Below, piece after piece: positions 17,596 through 25,612 of a stretch of 43,390 bases of DNA. A program made the position numbers and the translations under genes. The notes below the pieces were generated by a model. It worked only from the letters and a program-made list of their open reading frames with translations, was not told the origin of the DNA and searched no databases. Within the stretch, counting starts at the first letter, position 1. Every line of letters begins with the position of its first letter. Source of the DNA: a virus. The stretch spans positions 1 to 43,390 of IMG/VR virus record IMGVR_UViG_3300014501_000029; one strand, given 5' to 3'.

Positions 17596-17856
17596 GGTGG
17601 CGCGTACTAGACTGGTAAGGGACGGAGATGGATTCAAGGCAGATGGAACCCAATTTCTGAGGCTTCGAGGATGTTACGTTTATCATATAGAGAGAGATAC
17701 ACATAAACGAAACATGTTGTTAAATTCTGACCCTCCTAAACTTTCATAATTATCTATAGAAAGAATGTAGGCATATTTATGAAATCTTAGTTAAATTTCT
17801 CTATGAATAATCGCGTATTTCGACCTCACTCCCGTTTCTTACCCTAATTCGCGACC

Positions 17857-17876
17857 CCCAATTTCACAGTGTAGGC
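17857..17876 (+). promoter_or_regulatory. Copy of recurring CCAATTTCAC element (rightward)
   Basis: It reads CCCAATTTCACAGTGTAGGC, about 50 bases before the helicase start, and is followed by a second similar tract, ATCACTGTAAATAAG. It is the mirror image of the copy at 17463. Confidence 0.4.
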
Positions 17877-17926
17877 TAATTATGAAATCACTGTAAATAA
17901 GATACAACAATCCCTAGGAGTTACTC

Positions 17927-20311
17927 ATGAATAAGAACGCGACCCTAATGCAGATCTACAATACATCCATTCCCGTTACTCTTGGTACGCAAGAGGTCAC
18001 ACGGATTGATTACGTGAACGCTCTCCCAGGTGCGGGTAAGACGCATCAGTTCCTGAAGGCAGCGGTAAATCACGTTAAGAACAAGCAATCTAATTCCGTA
18101 CTTGTGTACGCAGCACCGACGAAGATTCTGTTAGATCAGGTTTCCACTGACCTGACGATGAAAGCTAATATCAGTAAAGACAAGATTAAGCAGATCACTG
18201 CTGAAGAGGGAACAGGTCGCGTGCAAGATCGTTTCCACGACGCACTCTTAGGTGACTTGGCAGTTGCAGACGGAACTATCCTGTTGGTTACACATGAATG
18301 TATAGCGAAGGTTCCCATGCTAATGGAAGGTAAGAGGCGTGTGACTCTGGTCTATGATGAAGCACGCGCATGTCTTCAAGATAATTACTCGTTGAATCTC
18401 CCGGAGAACGTGTATGACTTCTTTCTAAATCCGAAGTTGGCGCATGAAACCCGAGACGGCAGGAAATTCAGAGGTGCTCTGATTCAACCAGTAGTATCAA
18501 TGGAAGTTGGTGAAGGATCGCGATTAGAAGTGTGGAAGTGGCAGAATCCGGGTATTGAATTTCCTAGCCAGCAGTTCATCGAATCTCTTCTTCCCGATTC
18601 TACACAGAAGAGAACGCAAGCACAGCGCATTCATGAATTCCTAGAGAACGTGCATTCGTCCTCGATTGATGTTTATGTATCGGTCACCAAGAAGACGAAC
18701 AAGCCCTACTACGAAGTGAACAACGTATTCTCACCGACACGTATGTTCTACAGCTATGGCAAGGTATTGATCCTTTCAGCATTCTTCGATTCCTCGCAGA
18801 TGTACCACTTCCTAACTAACCCGTGCGTTGATCCTGAATTTCCGGTTAACCTGAACAGACTGAATAATTATATCGATCCGAAGCGCATGAAGAACATTAT
18901 CAATCGATTGAAGAACGTGCAACTTACATACGTGTTCGACTTCGGTGATAGGGAATTGACGAAGACGCAGATGGTAGAGGGACTAGTAGTTAAGGGTCAA
19001 CTAAATACGAAAGTTGCTAATGATCTGGCTAGTGATTGGAAAGCATCATTCGGGAAGAATCGTGTTCATACATATCGCTCGGTACAAGGTGTTCAAGAGA
19101 ATAGCGCGACTGCAATGGTGGAACAGTTCAACAATGTAGACCTCTCGAAACAATTCAAGTTGATGGACAAGTATCACTTCGAAGATATCATCAGCAACTC
19201 GTCGGTTGTTCGTTATATGGTTCAGCGTTCATTGGATCTTCAGAAGGCTTGGTTCAAGAAGAATAACTTGGCAGCAGAAGCATTGCCAATCGGTGTCAAT
19301 GCAAGTTTCCGGTCGCAGTCTAATCCCAAGGTTACACATCCGCTGTGGATCAAGGAGAACATCAACGGATTCAATAAGATGAAGAAGATGTATGAACCAG
19401 ATGCGAAGGGTAACATCATTCGTAAACTTCCGATGGTATCTCATGGTCTGAACAGGTGGAAACTGTGTCACTCTGCTGCATTCCTCGCAACCATGAAGTA
19501 CAGCCCGAACGAAACTCGATTCTTGAAATCCAGCGTTCCTTCTTATGATCCTTCGATTGATCGTACAGTTGATTATGCAATTCAAGTTCTGTTCCGTTCC
19601 AATGTTCGCATGGCAGATTCTAAAGATCCGTGTCTGTTGATCGTTACTGACAAGGCAATCGCTAATGCAATTCATAAACGGTTCCAGACGATTCTTGCTG
19701 AGAACGAATCCATGAAGGCTCGAGTTCTTAGTATCGTATCTCCCGACCTTATCATGGCGAAGTATCAGTTCGATTCGATTCTGTCGTATTCAACTCCGTA
19801 TGATAAGGAAGTGCAGAAGGCAGCGAACGGAAAGTATCAAGAGACCGACAATGGACAACTCAATCTGCAACTCAAGAAACTTTATGATAAGAGCGAACAC
19901 GGAGCACGTTATAGTTCCTTGACTACTCGTATCGGTCAGCTCAAGAAGCAGGGCGAAGACGTGAATGATCTTAAAGAAGAACGGTCTAACCTTATGTCAT
20001 TGGCACAATGGAAGAAGAGCGCAGAAGGCATAGCGACACTGAAGAAGTTGACGGCTCCTGTTAAATCGATGCAGCATAAGTTGCTGACAGTTCTCAATGA
20101 TTCACGTTTCTGGTCTGGTGATCGGGCTAAGCGACTTCCTCATGTCTTAGCGGCGAAGTGTGCGGGCATCCAACGTGAAGCTATCACGGCTTATCCTTCC
20201 GGTGATGGTCATCCGCCGATTAAGAACTGGAACGATAAGGAGTGGAAGGGGCATTGTACACCTGAGCAATTTATTCTTTCGCGTGCGAAAGCACTTAACA
20301 TTCAATTCTAA
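17927..20311 (+). CDS. SF2-like helicase/translocase, DEAR box
   Basis: A 794-residue NTP-dependent DNA or RNA enzyme. Walker A NALPGAGKT ends at 39, motif Ia VYAAPTKILLDQV is near 60-72, ILLVTHE near 118, and Walker B LVYDEARA has D144-E145-A-R in place of DEAD/DEAH. Near 550 QVLFRSNVR fits motif VI (arginine finger) and CLLIVTD follows. The region between about 180 and 540 is long and not recognised. The start follows TAGGAG. It is the first gene of the rightward arm and the only replication-type protein in the genome, so it probably opens phage DNA for the host replisome. Confidence 0.75.
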   Translation: MNKNATLMQIYNTSIPVTLGTQEVTRIDYVNALPGAGKTHQFLKAAVNHVKNKQSNSVLVYAAPTKILLDQVSTDLTMKANISKDKIKQITAEEGTGRVQDRFHDALLGDLAVADGTILLVTHECIAKVPMLMEGKRRVTLVYDEARACLQDNYSLNLPENVYDFFLNPKLAHETRDGRKFRGALIQPVVSMEVGEGSRLEVWKWQNPGIEFPSQQFIESLLPDSTQKRTQAQRIHEFLENVHSSSIDVYVSVTKKTNKPYYEVNNVFSPTRMFYSYGKVLILSAFFDSSQMYHFLTNPCVDPEFPVNLNRLNNYIDPKRMKNIINRLKNVQLTYVFDFGDRELTKTQMVEGLVVKGQLNTKVANDLASDWKASFGKNRVHTYRSVQGVQENSATAMVEQFNNVDLSKQFKLMDKYHFEDIISNSSVVRYMVQRSLDLQKAWFKKNNLAAEALPIGVNASFRSQSNPKVTHPLWIKENINGFNKMKKMYEPDAKGNIIRKLPMVSHGLNRWKLCHSAAFLATMKYSPNETRFLKSSVPSYDPSIDRTVDYAIQVLFRSNVRMADSKDPCLLIVTDKAIANAIHKRFQTILAENESMKARVLSIVSPDLIMAKYQFDSILSYSTPYDKEVQKAANGKYQETDNGQLNLQLKKLYDKSEHGARYSSLTTRIGQLKKQGEDVNDLKEERSNLMSLAQWKKSAEGIATLKKLTAPVKSMQHKLLTVLNDSRFWSGDRAKRLPHVLAAKCAGIQREAITAYPSGDGHPPIKNWNDKEWKGHCTPEQFILSRAKALNIQF

Positions 20312-20321
20312 GGAAGCAATC

Positions 20322-20642
20322 GTGATTAGCATAAAGGGAAACTATGTTAAGCCGCAGAAGAATCCTAACGACTATACTAAGGGCGTGCATAAAGTATGGG
20401 ACATGAATGATCTACATAATATTCCTACTACCGCTAGAACTATCGAAGTCATGCGGGTATTCAAGTTCTATCCAAGCTTCACTTCTCGTGGAAATATTAT
20501 GAGAGTTCGTATAATGGCCTATCAGTATCCAGAACGAGCGGAGAGACTTCGCAGAGTTGCCAAGAAGATTGCAGACCATCTGGATATACCATACGGTAAT
20601 ACCGAACGTAAAGATTTACTAACACAGATATTAGAATCATGA
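20322..20642 (+). CDS. Hypothetical basic protein after the helicase
   Basis: A 106-residue protein of unknown function. The GTG at 20322 is chosen because AAGGAAG lies 5 bases upstream; a longer open frame would lie within the helicase gene. The protein is basic, with strands (VMRVFKFYPSF...IMRVRIMAY) and a helix rich in Arg (ERAERLRRVAKKIADHL). Its stop overlaps the next start (ATGA), so the two are coupled. A nucleic acid-binding helper of the helicase is possible, inferred only from charge and position. Confidence 0.6.
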   Translation: MISIKGNYVKPQKNPNDYTKGVHKVWDMNDLHNIPTTARTIEVMRVFKFYPSFTSRGNIMRVRIMAYQYPERAERLRRVAKKIADHLDIPYGNTERKDLLTQILES

Positions 20643-20803
20643 ACCCATATAAAGAAGGTTACGATGCAGCATGGAAGTTCTGGGTTGAATGTGTAAGAGA
20701 CGACCCAGTAAATCCATACCCCAACAGGAGCATAGAAGGGGAACAGTGGGAGCAAGGGTACGAAGATTCTAGCGATGATTACGATGCGTGGGCGAATTCC
20801 TAA
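20639..20803 (+). CDS. Small RMF-like protein
   Basis: A 54-residue protein: NPYKEGYDAAWKFW at the N-terminus, then NPYPNRSIEGEQWEQGYEDS and an acidic tail. The pattern N-P-Y, then a later W-x-x-G-Y, is that of small ribosome-modulation-factor-like proteins found in many phages. The start at 20639 overlaps the previous stop by 4 bases. If it acts as RMF does, it would bind ribosomes; the family resemblance is short and the role is uncertain. Confidence 0.6.
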   Translation: MNPYKEGYDAAWKFWVECVRDDPVNPYPNRSIEGEQWEQGYEDSSDDYDAWANS

Positions 20804-20815
20804 TTGGAGAATATT

Positions 20816-21046
20816 ATGAACATGAAGCGTCTAGGCTGGCCGTGGAAATTCACGGGTGAGATCACTGAGGATACTGAGATTCAATGTCAGTACTGTAACG
20901 CATGGTCCGCCTTTAAGGAATGGGGACCTACTTCGGTAGAGTGTGAAACCTGTGGAGATCATGATGCACTAGAATGTCCGCATTGTTTCGAAGGACAGGA
21001 TCACATTCACCAACGTCCCTTCGAAACTAGGAATCCGCCAATTTAA
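20816..21046 (+). CDS. Small zinc-ribbon-like protein
   Basis: A 76-residue protein with three CxxC-type pairs: CQYCNAW near 25, CETCGDH near 45 and CPHCFEG near 57, plus nearby His residues. This should bind one or two zinc ions. The ATG at 20816 follows TTGGAGAAT; an in-frame TTG further upstream is less likely. It may regulate transcription or bind nucleic acid; no family is recognised. Confidence 0.65.
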   Translation: MNMKRLGWPWKFTGEITEDTEIQCQYCNAWSAFKEWGPTSVECETCGDHDALECPHCFEGQDHIHQRPFETRNPPI

Positions 21047-21070
21047 TCTAAAGACATAAATTCACGATTA

Positions 21071-21090
21071 CCAATTTAAGTATATGTATG
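21071..21090 (+). promoter_or_regulatory. Copy of recurring CCAATTTAA element
   Basis: It reads CCAATTTAAGTATATGTATG, followed by TAAATAC, in the gap before the 94-codon gene, about 27 bases ahead of its start. The preceding 20-base stretch has a partial copy (GCCAATTTAATC) that overlaps the stop of the zinc protein. Confidence 0.4.
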
Positions 21091-21116
21091 TAAATACTAG
21101 ATACACAAGGAGATTT

Positions 21117-21401
21117 ATGAAACACTTCGAAGGCTTCCGAATGCTTAAACAGATTTACCATACTAGCAAGTTCACAGGCGAAGTAATTGGAATTGATCGT
21201 GATCTAGAACGAGTCTACGTAGAAGCCTACGGTTCCAATGGTTCGACCTCAACCTACACAATCGATCTAGCGTTCTTTCCTAAACGGATGGAAGTTAACG
21301 AAGGTCTCAAGGTTGATGTAGAGGTAGTGATTCAGGACAAGCATTCGATCCCTGTTATGAAGATCAAGCCTCACGTTAAATCCATCAATTTAACATTGTA
21401 A
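21117..21401 (+). CDS. Hypothetical beta-rich protein
   Basis: A 94-residue protein. The ATG at 21117 is preceded by AAGGAGATTT, which decides it over the in-frame ATG at 21084. The sequence alternates strands (FTGEVIGIDRDLERVYVEAYG, LKVDVEVVIQDKHSIPVMKI), consistent with a small barrel such as an OB or S1-like fold. The end overlaps a copy of the CAATTTAACATTGTAAAC element. Nucleic acid binding is an inference from the fold guess only. Confidence 0.55.
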   Translation: MKHFEGFRMLKQIYHTSKFTGEVIGIDRDLERVYVEAYGSNGSTSTYTIDLAFFPKRMEVNEGLKVDVEVVIQDKHSIPVMKIKPHVKSINLTL

Positions 21402-21405
21402 ACAC
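21386..21405 (+). promoter_or_regulatory. Copy of recurring CAATTTAACATTGTAAAC element
   Basis: It overlaps the stop codon of the 94-codon gene. The next copy lies 33 bases downstream at 21419 with the same core ATTGTAAACA, so this is a tandem pair ahead of the 74-codon gene. Confidence 0.4.
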
Positions 21406-21418
21406 ATTATCACATTTA

Positions 21419-21438
21419 CCAATTTCACATTGTAAACA
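21419..21438 (+). promoter_or_regulatory. Copy of recurring CCAATTTCACATTGTAAAC element
   Basis: Fully intergenic, 17 bases before the ATG of the 74-codon gene. This and the 42904 copy are the closest pair from opposite arms: CCAATTTCACATTGTAAAC against CCAATTTAATATTGTAAAC. Confidence 0.45.
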
Positions 21439-21454
21439 TAAACGGAGTTACTTA

Positions 21455-21679
21455 ATGACTAAGACCCAACGTGCCACTGGTAGTATCAAGCAAGTAAAGA
21501 AGATTCAAGTCCGCGCAACCATCCCTGTTCAGGTTGCATTCGATCCTGAGTTCCACGCAGAGATGGTCGACTTCCAACATGAGAATCGTATTCCCAATAT
21601 GGCATCGCTTGTACGCCTAGCTCTCACCGCGTATATGGAATTCCCGAAGGTAGACGTTAAGAAGAAGGTGAAGAAATGA
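21455..21679 (+). CDS. Probable ribbon-helix-helix DNA-binding protein
   Basis: A 74-residue basic protein. A short strand (KKIQVRATIPVQVAF) is followed by a helix (DPEFHAEMVDFQHENR) and a second helix (MASLVRLALTAYMEF), the order and size of an RHH (Arc/MetJ-like) dimer; both termini are Lys rich. The tandem CCAATTT elements directly upstream would be natural operator candidates. The start follows CGGAGTTACTTA. It overlaps the next gene by 4 bases. An early transcription regulator is likely but unproven. Confidence 0.6.
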   Translation: MTKTQRATGSIKQVKKIQVRATIPVQVAFDPEFHAEMVDFQHENRIPNMASLVRLALTAYMEFPKVDVKKKVKK

Positions 21680-21969
21680 AGATCAAGATTCTTGTTGCTG
21701 CACTCTTCGCATGGAACATTCTGCTAACTGGTAACGCCATCGTTCTGTACCGCAGTCAGGTTGAAGTCGCAGCGAACGGACAGGAAGTAAAGGCTAATAC
21801 TAACGGTGCAGTCGCTGCTGAGAAAGAGGACTCAGCCGCCATCGATCAACTCAAGCTAGCAGTAATGATGTTGAAACATGATACCGACGAGGCCACCTCA
21901 CAGATTGGCGATATCGGACTGTTGGCATTGCAGGATCATAAGTATGTCGCTGCACACTCAGGAGACTAA
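21676..21969 (+). CDS. Small membrane-anchored protein
   Basis: A 97-residue protein with one N-terminal membrane segment (KILVAALFAWNILLTGNAIVLY) and a soluble helical part. The ATG overlaps the stop of the RHH-like gene by 4 bases. Early membrane proteins in phages may block superinfection or alter the envelope; this sequence does not show which. Confidence 0.6.
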   Translation: MKIKILVAALFAWNILLTGNAIVLYRSQVEVAANGQEVKANTNGAVAAEKEDSAAIDQLKLAVMMLKHDTDEATSQIGDIGLLALQDHKYVAAHSGD

Positions 21970-21970
21970 G

Positions 21971-22204
21971 ATGAGACATAGCAACACTGAACGTAAACAG
22001 TTGGCTACCGCTGAAGCGCTGGCAACCATCATGAAGTTCATCAAGGATCATCGTAAAGAGATCGAACGTATCGAGAGCATTACCCTTGGTTATACAATCG
22101 ATTCCAACATGAAGAAGGATCTGGCTTATCATAGAGCGCAACTTCAGATTCTGCTTTCGGCATTTAAGCTTGAGCTGGTGGGAGTCCAACATGGAGAACG
22201 ATAA
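21971..22204 (+). CDS. Hypothetical helical protein
   Basis: A 77-residue charged, helical protein (TIMKFIKDHRKEIERIESITLG, then MKKDLAYHRAQLQILLSAFKLEL). The ATG at 21971 follows GGAGACTAAG; longer in-frame reading would overlap the preceding gene by 90 bases. Its end overlaps the following gene by 14 bases. The function is unknown. Confidence 0.6.
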   Translation: MRHSNTERKQLATAEALATIMKFIKDHRKEIERIESITLGYTIDSNMKKDLAYHRAQLQILLSAFKLELVGVQHGER

Positions 22205-22760
22205 TGACTATGGTGTTTCTAATCCTAGCAATAGTGATAGCATTCCTGATAGCGAAGGTGATCGGGTTCCTGTTCAGAATCCTACTTCTACTTATGCTAG
22301 TGGCGGGAATAATGGCGTACATATCCGCCTACACACACTGGTAGACGCTAACGGTAATCGTAGCCAAGAATTCTACGGCGGTGGAGGTGGCGGGGCTAGT
22401 ATGAGCCATGAAGATACTGTAGCCAACGGTGCTCCTAGTATCGGCGGTAGTGGTAGATTCACTCCAATCAGTCCTTGGGTATCAGGCGGTGGTTCATCAG
22501 ACGACGAAGCACGACTTCATGGTGGTGGATATCCCGTTACCTACTCGGATGCTGGCACACGCGCTAAGCAACTCGAAGATGCACTTGCTGAAGTCGAGCA
22601 TTATAAACAAGCATTGGAGTATGCTGTGAACTGGCAGGCACGTGAAGTACGAACACTTGTGCACCAGAAGCTACACGATGTAGAAGGTTACGAGGTCATT
22701 AAGCGCAACAGATTGCAGCTAGATGTACTGAAGGCATTTCAACTTAAGACTAAGGAATAA
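22191..22760 (+). CDS. Hypothetical protein with Gly/Ser-rich region
   Basis: A 189-residue protein. The start at 22191 follows GGGAGTCCAAC. Residues about 1-125 are low-complexity (Ser, Asn, Gly; FYGGGGGGASMS), and residues about 127-189 form a coiled-coil-like helix (AKQLEDALAEVEHYKQALEYAV). The long disordered part is unusual for an early phage protein. There is no known domain. Confidence 0.6.
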   Translation: MENDNDYGVSNPSNSDSIPDSEGDRVPVQNPTSTYASGGNNGVHIRLHTLVDANGNRSQEFYGGGGGGASMSHEDTVANGAPSIGGSGRFTPISPWVSGGGSSDDEARLHGGGYPVTYSDAGTRAKQLEDALAEVEHYKQALEYAVNWQAREVRTLVHQKLHDVEGYEVIKRNRLQLDVLKAFQLKTKE

Positions 22761-22763
22761 ATC

Positions 22764-23033
22764 ATGAATATCACTAAAGAAGACTTGGCTACCATTGCTG
22801 AACTCCTATGCAAGTGGGATGAGGAGCCCTTAGGTTATTGGAATGATGGTAGCAAGCACGTTACCATTGGTCTCAAGGACGGCAACTGGATTGATTTCCG
22901 TAAGGATGTTGATGGTACATTCACAGTAACTGAAGGTACTGGTCGTCCTCTTATATCCGAGCTTATGATCGAAGCACGTGCCATGGGAGCTCGCGGTACC
23001 GAAGCACAACGCGCACGCTGGATCAATCAATAA
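22764..23033 (+). CDS. Hypothetical protein
   Basis: An 89-residue protein with a helix, then strands (SKHVTIGLKDGNWIDFRKDVDGTFTV) and a basic C-terminal helix. It is preceded by AAGGAATAAATC, a leader also used by the gene at 24713. It is one of a run of tightly packed small genes. I recognise no family. Confidence 0.6.
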   Translation: MNITKEDLATIAELLCKWDEEPLGYWNDGSKHVTIGLKDGNWIDFRKDVDGTFTVTEGTGRPLISELMIEARAMGARGTEAQRARWINQ

Positions 23034-23044
23034 GGAGTAACATC

Positions 23045-23260
23045 ATGAGTGAGCAACAATTCGTGGACTATCTGAAATGTGCAATTCCACCCAACTACCT
23101 AAATGAATTGGAACAACCAGCCGTTTCTGGTTTAGCACAAGGTTCAGAATTCAATGTACTTCTGTCTCGTGAAGCATTCGAATTTCTACTCACCAAGTAC
23201 CCTGAGATCCGGACCGATCTTGAGAACAAGAACATTGCGTGGACAGCGCGAAACCAATAA
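23045..23260 (+). CDS. Hypothetical protein
   Basis: A 71-residue protein beginning MSEQQFVDYLKCAIPPNYL, with a strong AAGGAGTAACATC leader. It is mainly helical with no motif. It lies between two genes of similar leader sequence and 10 bases before the coiled-coil gene. Confidence 0.55.
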   Translation: MSEQQFVDYLKCAIPPNYLNELEQPAVSGLAQGSEFNVLLSREAFEFLLTKYPEIRTDLENKNIAWTARNQ

Positions 23261-23270
23261 GGAGTGAATC

Positions 23271-24080
23271 ATGGAAGGAACAATCACAATGAGTCTCGCA
23301 GAATACGAAGAACTGGTAGGTCGTGGTCAGTGTATGGAAGGGTTCGCTGATACTATCGTGAATGTAGATATCGATTCGTTGCTCGCGCCCGAACCTACAC
23401 TAGATATGGCAGCAATTCATGCTGGCTATACCTTTCGAGAGCATATGGAAGCTGAACAACGAGAGACTGTGAACCGTATCATCAACGAGACCAATGCACC
23501 GAAGTCCAGTGGCGAGATTATAAAGATGCACAATGAGAATGTTAAGCTCCAGGCCGAACTTCACGATCTGCAACTTAGTTCGGCATCGAATGCAGACTTA
23601 GTAGTTAAGCTGGCTTTCGAGAATGAGGATCTGACATTTAAGGTGGAAGACTTGACCAAGCAGTTGGAGATCTCCAAGGAGCATCGTGCTAAGTTGGAGA
23701 ATCTTAGTGAAAGCAACCGGAAGACATCCATTAGCGCCCATTCAGAGATCATGGAATGGGAGGAGAAGATGAGTGTGGTGTATAAGGAACTTGGGGAAAT
23801 GCGGACGTCCAAGCAGTTGTCTAAACTCAAGTACGCTGCTGAGATTGAGACATTGAAGGGACAACTTGGAGCCGCTCTAGGTTGTATCGAAATCGCACGC
23901 TTTAGCGCTGCATCGATGGCTAACGAGATCGATCGCCTGAGTAAGAAGCTGGCTATCGCAGAAGGGGCTTTCGCTACATTCGGCACTGGTGGCGCAGGTA
24001 GTGACGGTAGCGGCACATCATTCCTTGGTGCAATCCCGACTGGTGGATTCGCAGGAGGCAGTGATGGACGAATCAAGTGA
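23271..24080 (+). CDS. Long coiled-coil protein
   Basis: A 269-residue protein with heptad-like helix over about residues 80-225 (NENVKLQAELHDLQLSS, FENEDLTFKVEDLTKQL, LKYAAEIETLKGQLGAAL) and a Gly/Ser-rich tail (GTGGAGSDGSGTSF). The leader is AAGGAGTGAATC. It overlaps the next gene by 17 bases. It looks like an oligomeric scaffold or a bridging factor; the function is not known. Confidence 0.6.
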   Translation: MEGTITMSLAEYEELVGRGQCMEGFADTIVNVDIDSLLAPEPTLDMAAIHAGYTFREHMEAEQRETVNRIINETNAPKSSGEIIKMHNENVKLQAELHDLQLSSASNADLVVKLAFENEDLTFKVEDLTKQLEISKEHRAKLENLSESNRKTSISAHSEIMEWEEKMSVVYKELGEMRTSKQLSKLKYAAEIETLKGQLGAALGCIEIARFSAASMANEIDRLSKKLAIAEGAFATFGTGGAGSDGSGTSFLGAIPTGGFAGGSDGRIK

Positions 24081-24318
24081 GATTTACGCATGGGCATACT
24101 GCACGGAAGAACAAGCAATGCAGAGTATCGAACGCCATATAGGTCATGAGTTGCGTCGATTGATATACGGTGCATTCTTTAAACCTACCCTCTGGACAGA
24201 CGAGTCGGCATTCAACTTCGCTCCCCAGGCGTTGATTGACATACCAGAAGAATCTCCGCATTCTAGGCAGCGATGGAATGACGAAGATGAGGATGACGAA
24301 GACGATGATTCCGATTGA
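24064..24318 (+). CDS. Acidic small protein
   Basis: An 84-residue protein. The ATG at 24064 follows AGGAGGCAGTG. It ends in a strongly acidic tail (NDEDEDDEDDDSD), a feature of DNA-mimic or protein-binding proteins such as phage anti-restriction or nucleoid inhibitors, but that is only a compositional hint. The start overlaps the previous gene, and the end overlaps the next. Confidence 0.55.
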   Translation: MDESSEIYAWAYCTEEQAMQSIERHIGHELRRLIYGAFFKPTLWTDESAFNFAPQALIDIPEESPHSRQRWNDEDEDDEDDDSD

Positions 24319-24466
24319 CGAATGTAACTTGCTTTACCTGTTGAAGATTGCTGAACGCCACTTGTCGCTCATTCTGGAAACGGGTAAACCGACAAGTGGT
24401 ACTCCTGACATAATCAAGGCGCTGCAGGACGAGTTAACCAAGGCTGAAATTAAATGGAAACTGTAA
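24305..24466 (+). CDS. Small hypothetical protein
   Basis: A 53-residue helical protein (MIPIDECNLLYLLKIAERHL...). The ATG at 24305 lies inside the last codons of the acidic gene, with no strong ribosome site of its own, so translation is probably coupled; an ATG at 24293 is an alternative. It abuts the next ATG at 24467. Confidence 0.45.
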   Translation: MIPIDECNLLYLLKIAERHLSLILETGKPTSGTPDIIKALQDELTKAEIKWKL

Positions 24467-24709
24467 ATGACTAAAGTATATGAAGATCCAGCAGTACAAG
24501 GCGCGCTCGTTAACTTCAGTGAAGTGCTGCTTCGAATGATGAAGGTAGGCGTAGACTGCAACGCCGCGAATGCTTACCAGCAGGATCTATTGCCCGACGA
24601 GTACAAGGATATCATTGCTCGCCTTGATAAGGTAAGCGCAGAGTACGAAACTTCAATCATGCTACTTCAAGAAACAATCGTAGCTTTCACTAAATCTAAC
24701 AAGGAATAA
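24467..24709 (+). CDS. Small hypothetical protein
   Basis: An 80-residue helical protein (VYEDPAVQGALVNFSEVLLRMM...). It starts on the base after the previous stop (TAAATG), so it is coupled to it. There is no recognisable domain. Confidence 0.55.
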   Translation: MTKVYEDPAVQGALVNFSEVLLRMMKVGVDCNAANAYQQDLLPDEYKDIIARLDKVSAEYETSIMLLQETIVAFTKSNKE

Positions 24710-24712
24710 ATC

Positions 24713-24979
24713 ATGACGACGTGGGCAACGATGGACACAGCACCGAAGGATCACCAGATCGTGATTCAGCACAATTCAGGAAAGCACGCAGTAGCACACT
24801 GGTATGAAGCAACAGCACAAGCATGCTGCGGATTCTACTGTATCGATGGTGATACCCTTACCCTGCTGGATAACGAAGAGCTCTGGTCAGAGCCAATCAT
24901 GGCAATTTCCGGCGGTATCAATATGGATGTAAACCGTCAGATCGTCGATGTAGCCGATCTTCAGGTCATCCCTGAATAG
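24713..24979 (+). CDS. Hypothetical protein (DUF551-like N-terminus)
   Basis: An 88-residue protein beginning TTWATMDTAPKDHQIVIQ, the W-x-x-M-D-T-A-P-K-D motif of small phage proteins of the DUF551 kind, with a CC pair (AQACCGFYC). The leader is AAGGAATAAATC. It is followed by a hairpin at 24990. The function of this family is not known. Confidence 0.6.
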   Translation: MTTWATMDTAPKDHQIVIQHNSGKHAVAHWYEATAQACCGFYCIDGDTLTLLDNEELWSEPIMAISGGINMDVNRQIVDVADLQVIPE

Positions 24980-24989
24980 TGTAGCCAGA

Positions 24990-25015
24990 GGCCCTTTCTA
25001 CTGTCAGGAAGGGCC
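24990..25015 (+). terminator. Hairpin after the first early gene run
   Basis: The arms GGCCCTTTC (24990-24998) and GGAAGGGCC (25007-25015) form a 9-bp stem with one G-T pair and an 8-base loop. No T run follows, so termination may be partial. It marks the end of the helicase-to-DUF551 run. Confidence 0.5.
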
Positions 25016-25070
25016 CGTAGCGAGTCTAAATTAGCCTTTATAGACATTTACCCATTAACGGAGATTTACC

Positions 25071-25376
25071 ATGAAGTTCTCGCAAGCAGCAATGGAAGCA
25101 ATAAAGCGGCTGGTTGACATTGATCGTAGTTCGCTGGCAATCTCAGAACGATCGAATTACGATGCAGAACACGTTATCGTAAATCGTGCAGATGTACACG
25201 AGTTGCTGCGCATCATATGGTCGCTAGGTGGGCAGAATATCGATGTAGAAACGCTGCAGGTACACGCGCAAGGTGGCGGCAATCAGCATGAAAGAGCCAT
25301 GCAGTTGGGAAACGGCACGAGTTGGACAATTCCGAATGATGCGCATAACGTCGAAATCCATGTTGATTATCGGTAA
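25071..25376 (+). CDS. Hypothetical protein
   Basis: A 101-residue protein with an N-terminal helical part (KFSQAAMEAIKRLVDID) and a short beta C-terminus. It has a strong ACGGAGATTTACC leader and stands alone between the hairpin at 24990 and the long non-coding leader. The function is not known. Confidence 0.55.
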   Translation: MKFSQAAMEAIKRLVDIDRSSLAISERSNYDAEHVIVNRADVHELLRIIWSLGGQNIDVETLQVHAQGGGNQHERAMQLGNGTSWTIPNDAHNVEIHVDYR

Positions 25377-25482
25377 GTAGCCAACAGTAGACAGATACAG
25401 AAGAATTCAGAAACCTTACAATTGTAATGCAGTAAATTTACATTGTTATATTTACACTTAACAAGTATCTGGTAAATAGTTG

Positions 25483-25511
25483 TTGACTGTAAATACAGCA
25501 TGCTTTATTAT
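25483..25511 (+). promoter_or_regulatory. Tandem promoter 1 (TTGACT-17-TATTAT)
   Basis: The -35 TTGACT at 25483-25488 and the -10 TATTAT at 25506-25511 are separated by 17 bases. Five bases later CTAGCAAG begins, which is shared with promoter 2 and fits the expected start of transcription. Confidence 0.7.
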
Positions 25512-25583
25512 TGAGTCTAGCAAGTGAGGCAAGAAGGGCAGGAAAGAAACGAGTTAATAACAAGTCTGGATAGTAAATAAGTG

Positions 25584-25612
25584 TTGACGGACAGGAGATA
25601 ACAAGTTAAACT
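25584..25612 (+). promoter_or_regulatory. Tandem promoter 2 (TTGACG-17-TAAACT)
   Basis: The same geometry as promoter 1: -35 at 25584-25589, 17 bases, -10 at 25607-25612, 5 bases, then CTAGCAAGTGAGG. The -10 is weaker. The 10 bases before it (GTAAATAAGT) resemble those before promoters 1 and 3. Confidence 0.55.

Larger units (their letters stand above)
17436..17926. promoter_or_regulatory. Divergent control region between the two arms
   Basis: These 491 bp have no gene. Inward from each end lie inverted copies of the CCAATTT element: 17463-17481 facing left and 17857-17876 facing right; a further rightward copy is at 17575-17595. The 9-mer CGCGTACTA occurs at 17513 and 17601, and TTATGAAATC occurs near 17778 and 17881. 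The middle is A/T rich. I see no strong TTGACA/TATAAT pair. It must hold the promoters for both arms and could hold an origin, though nothing proves that. Confidence 0.6.
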
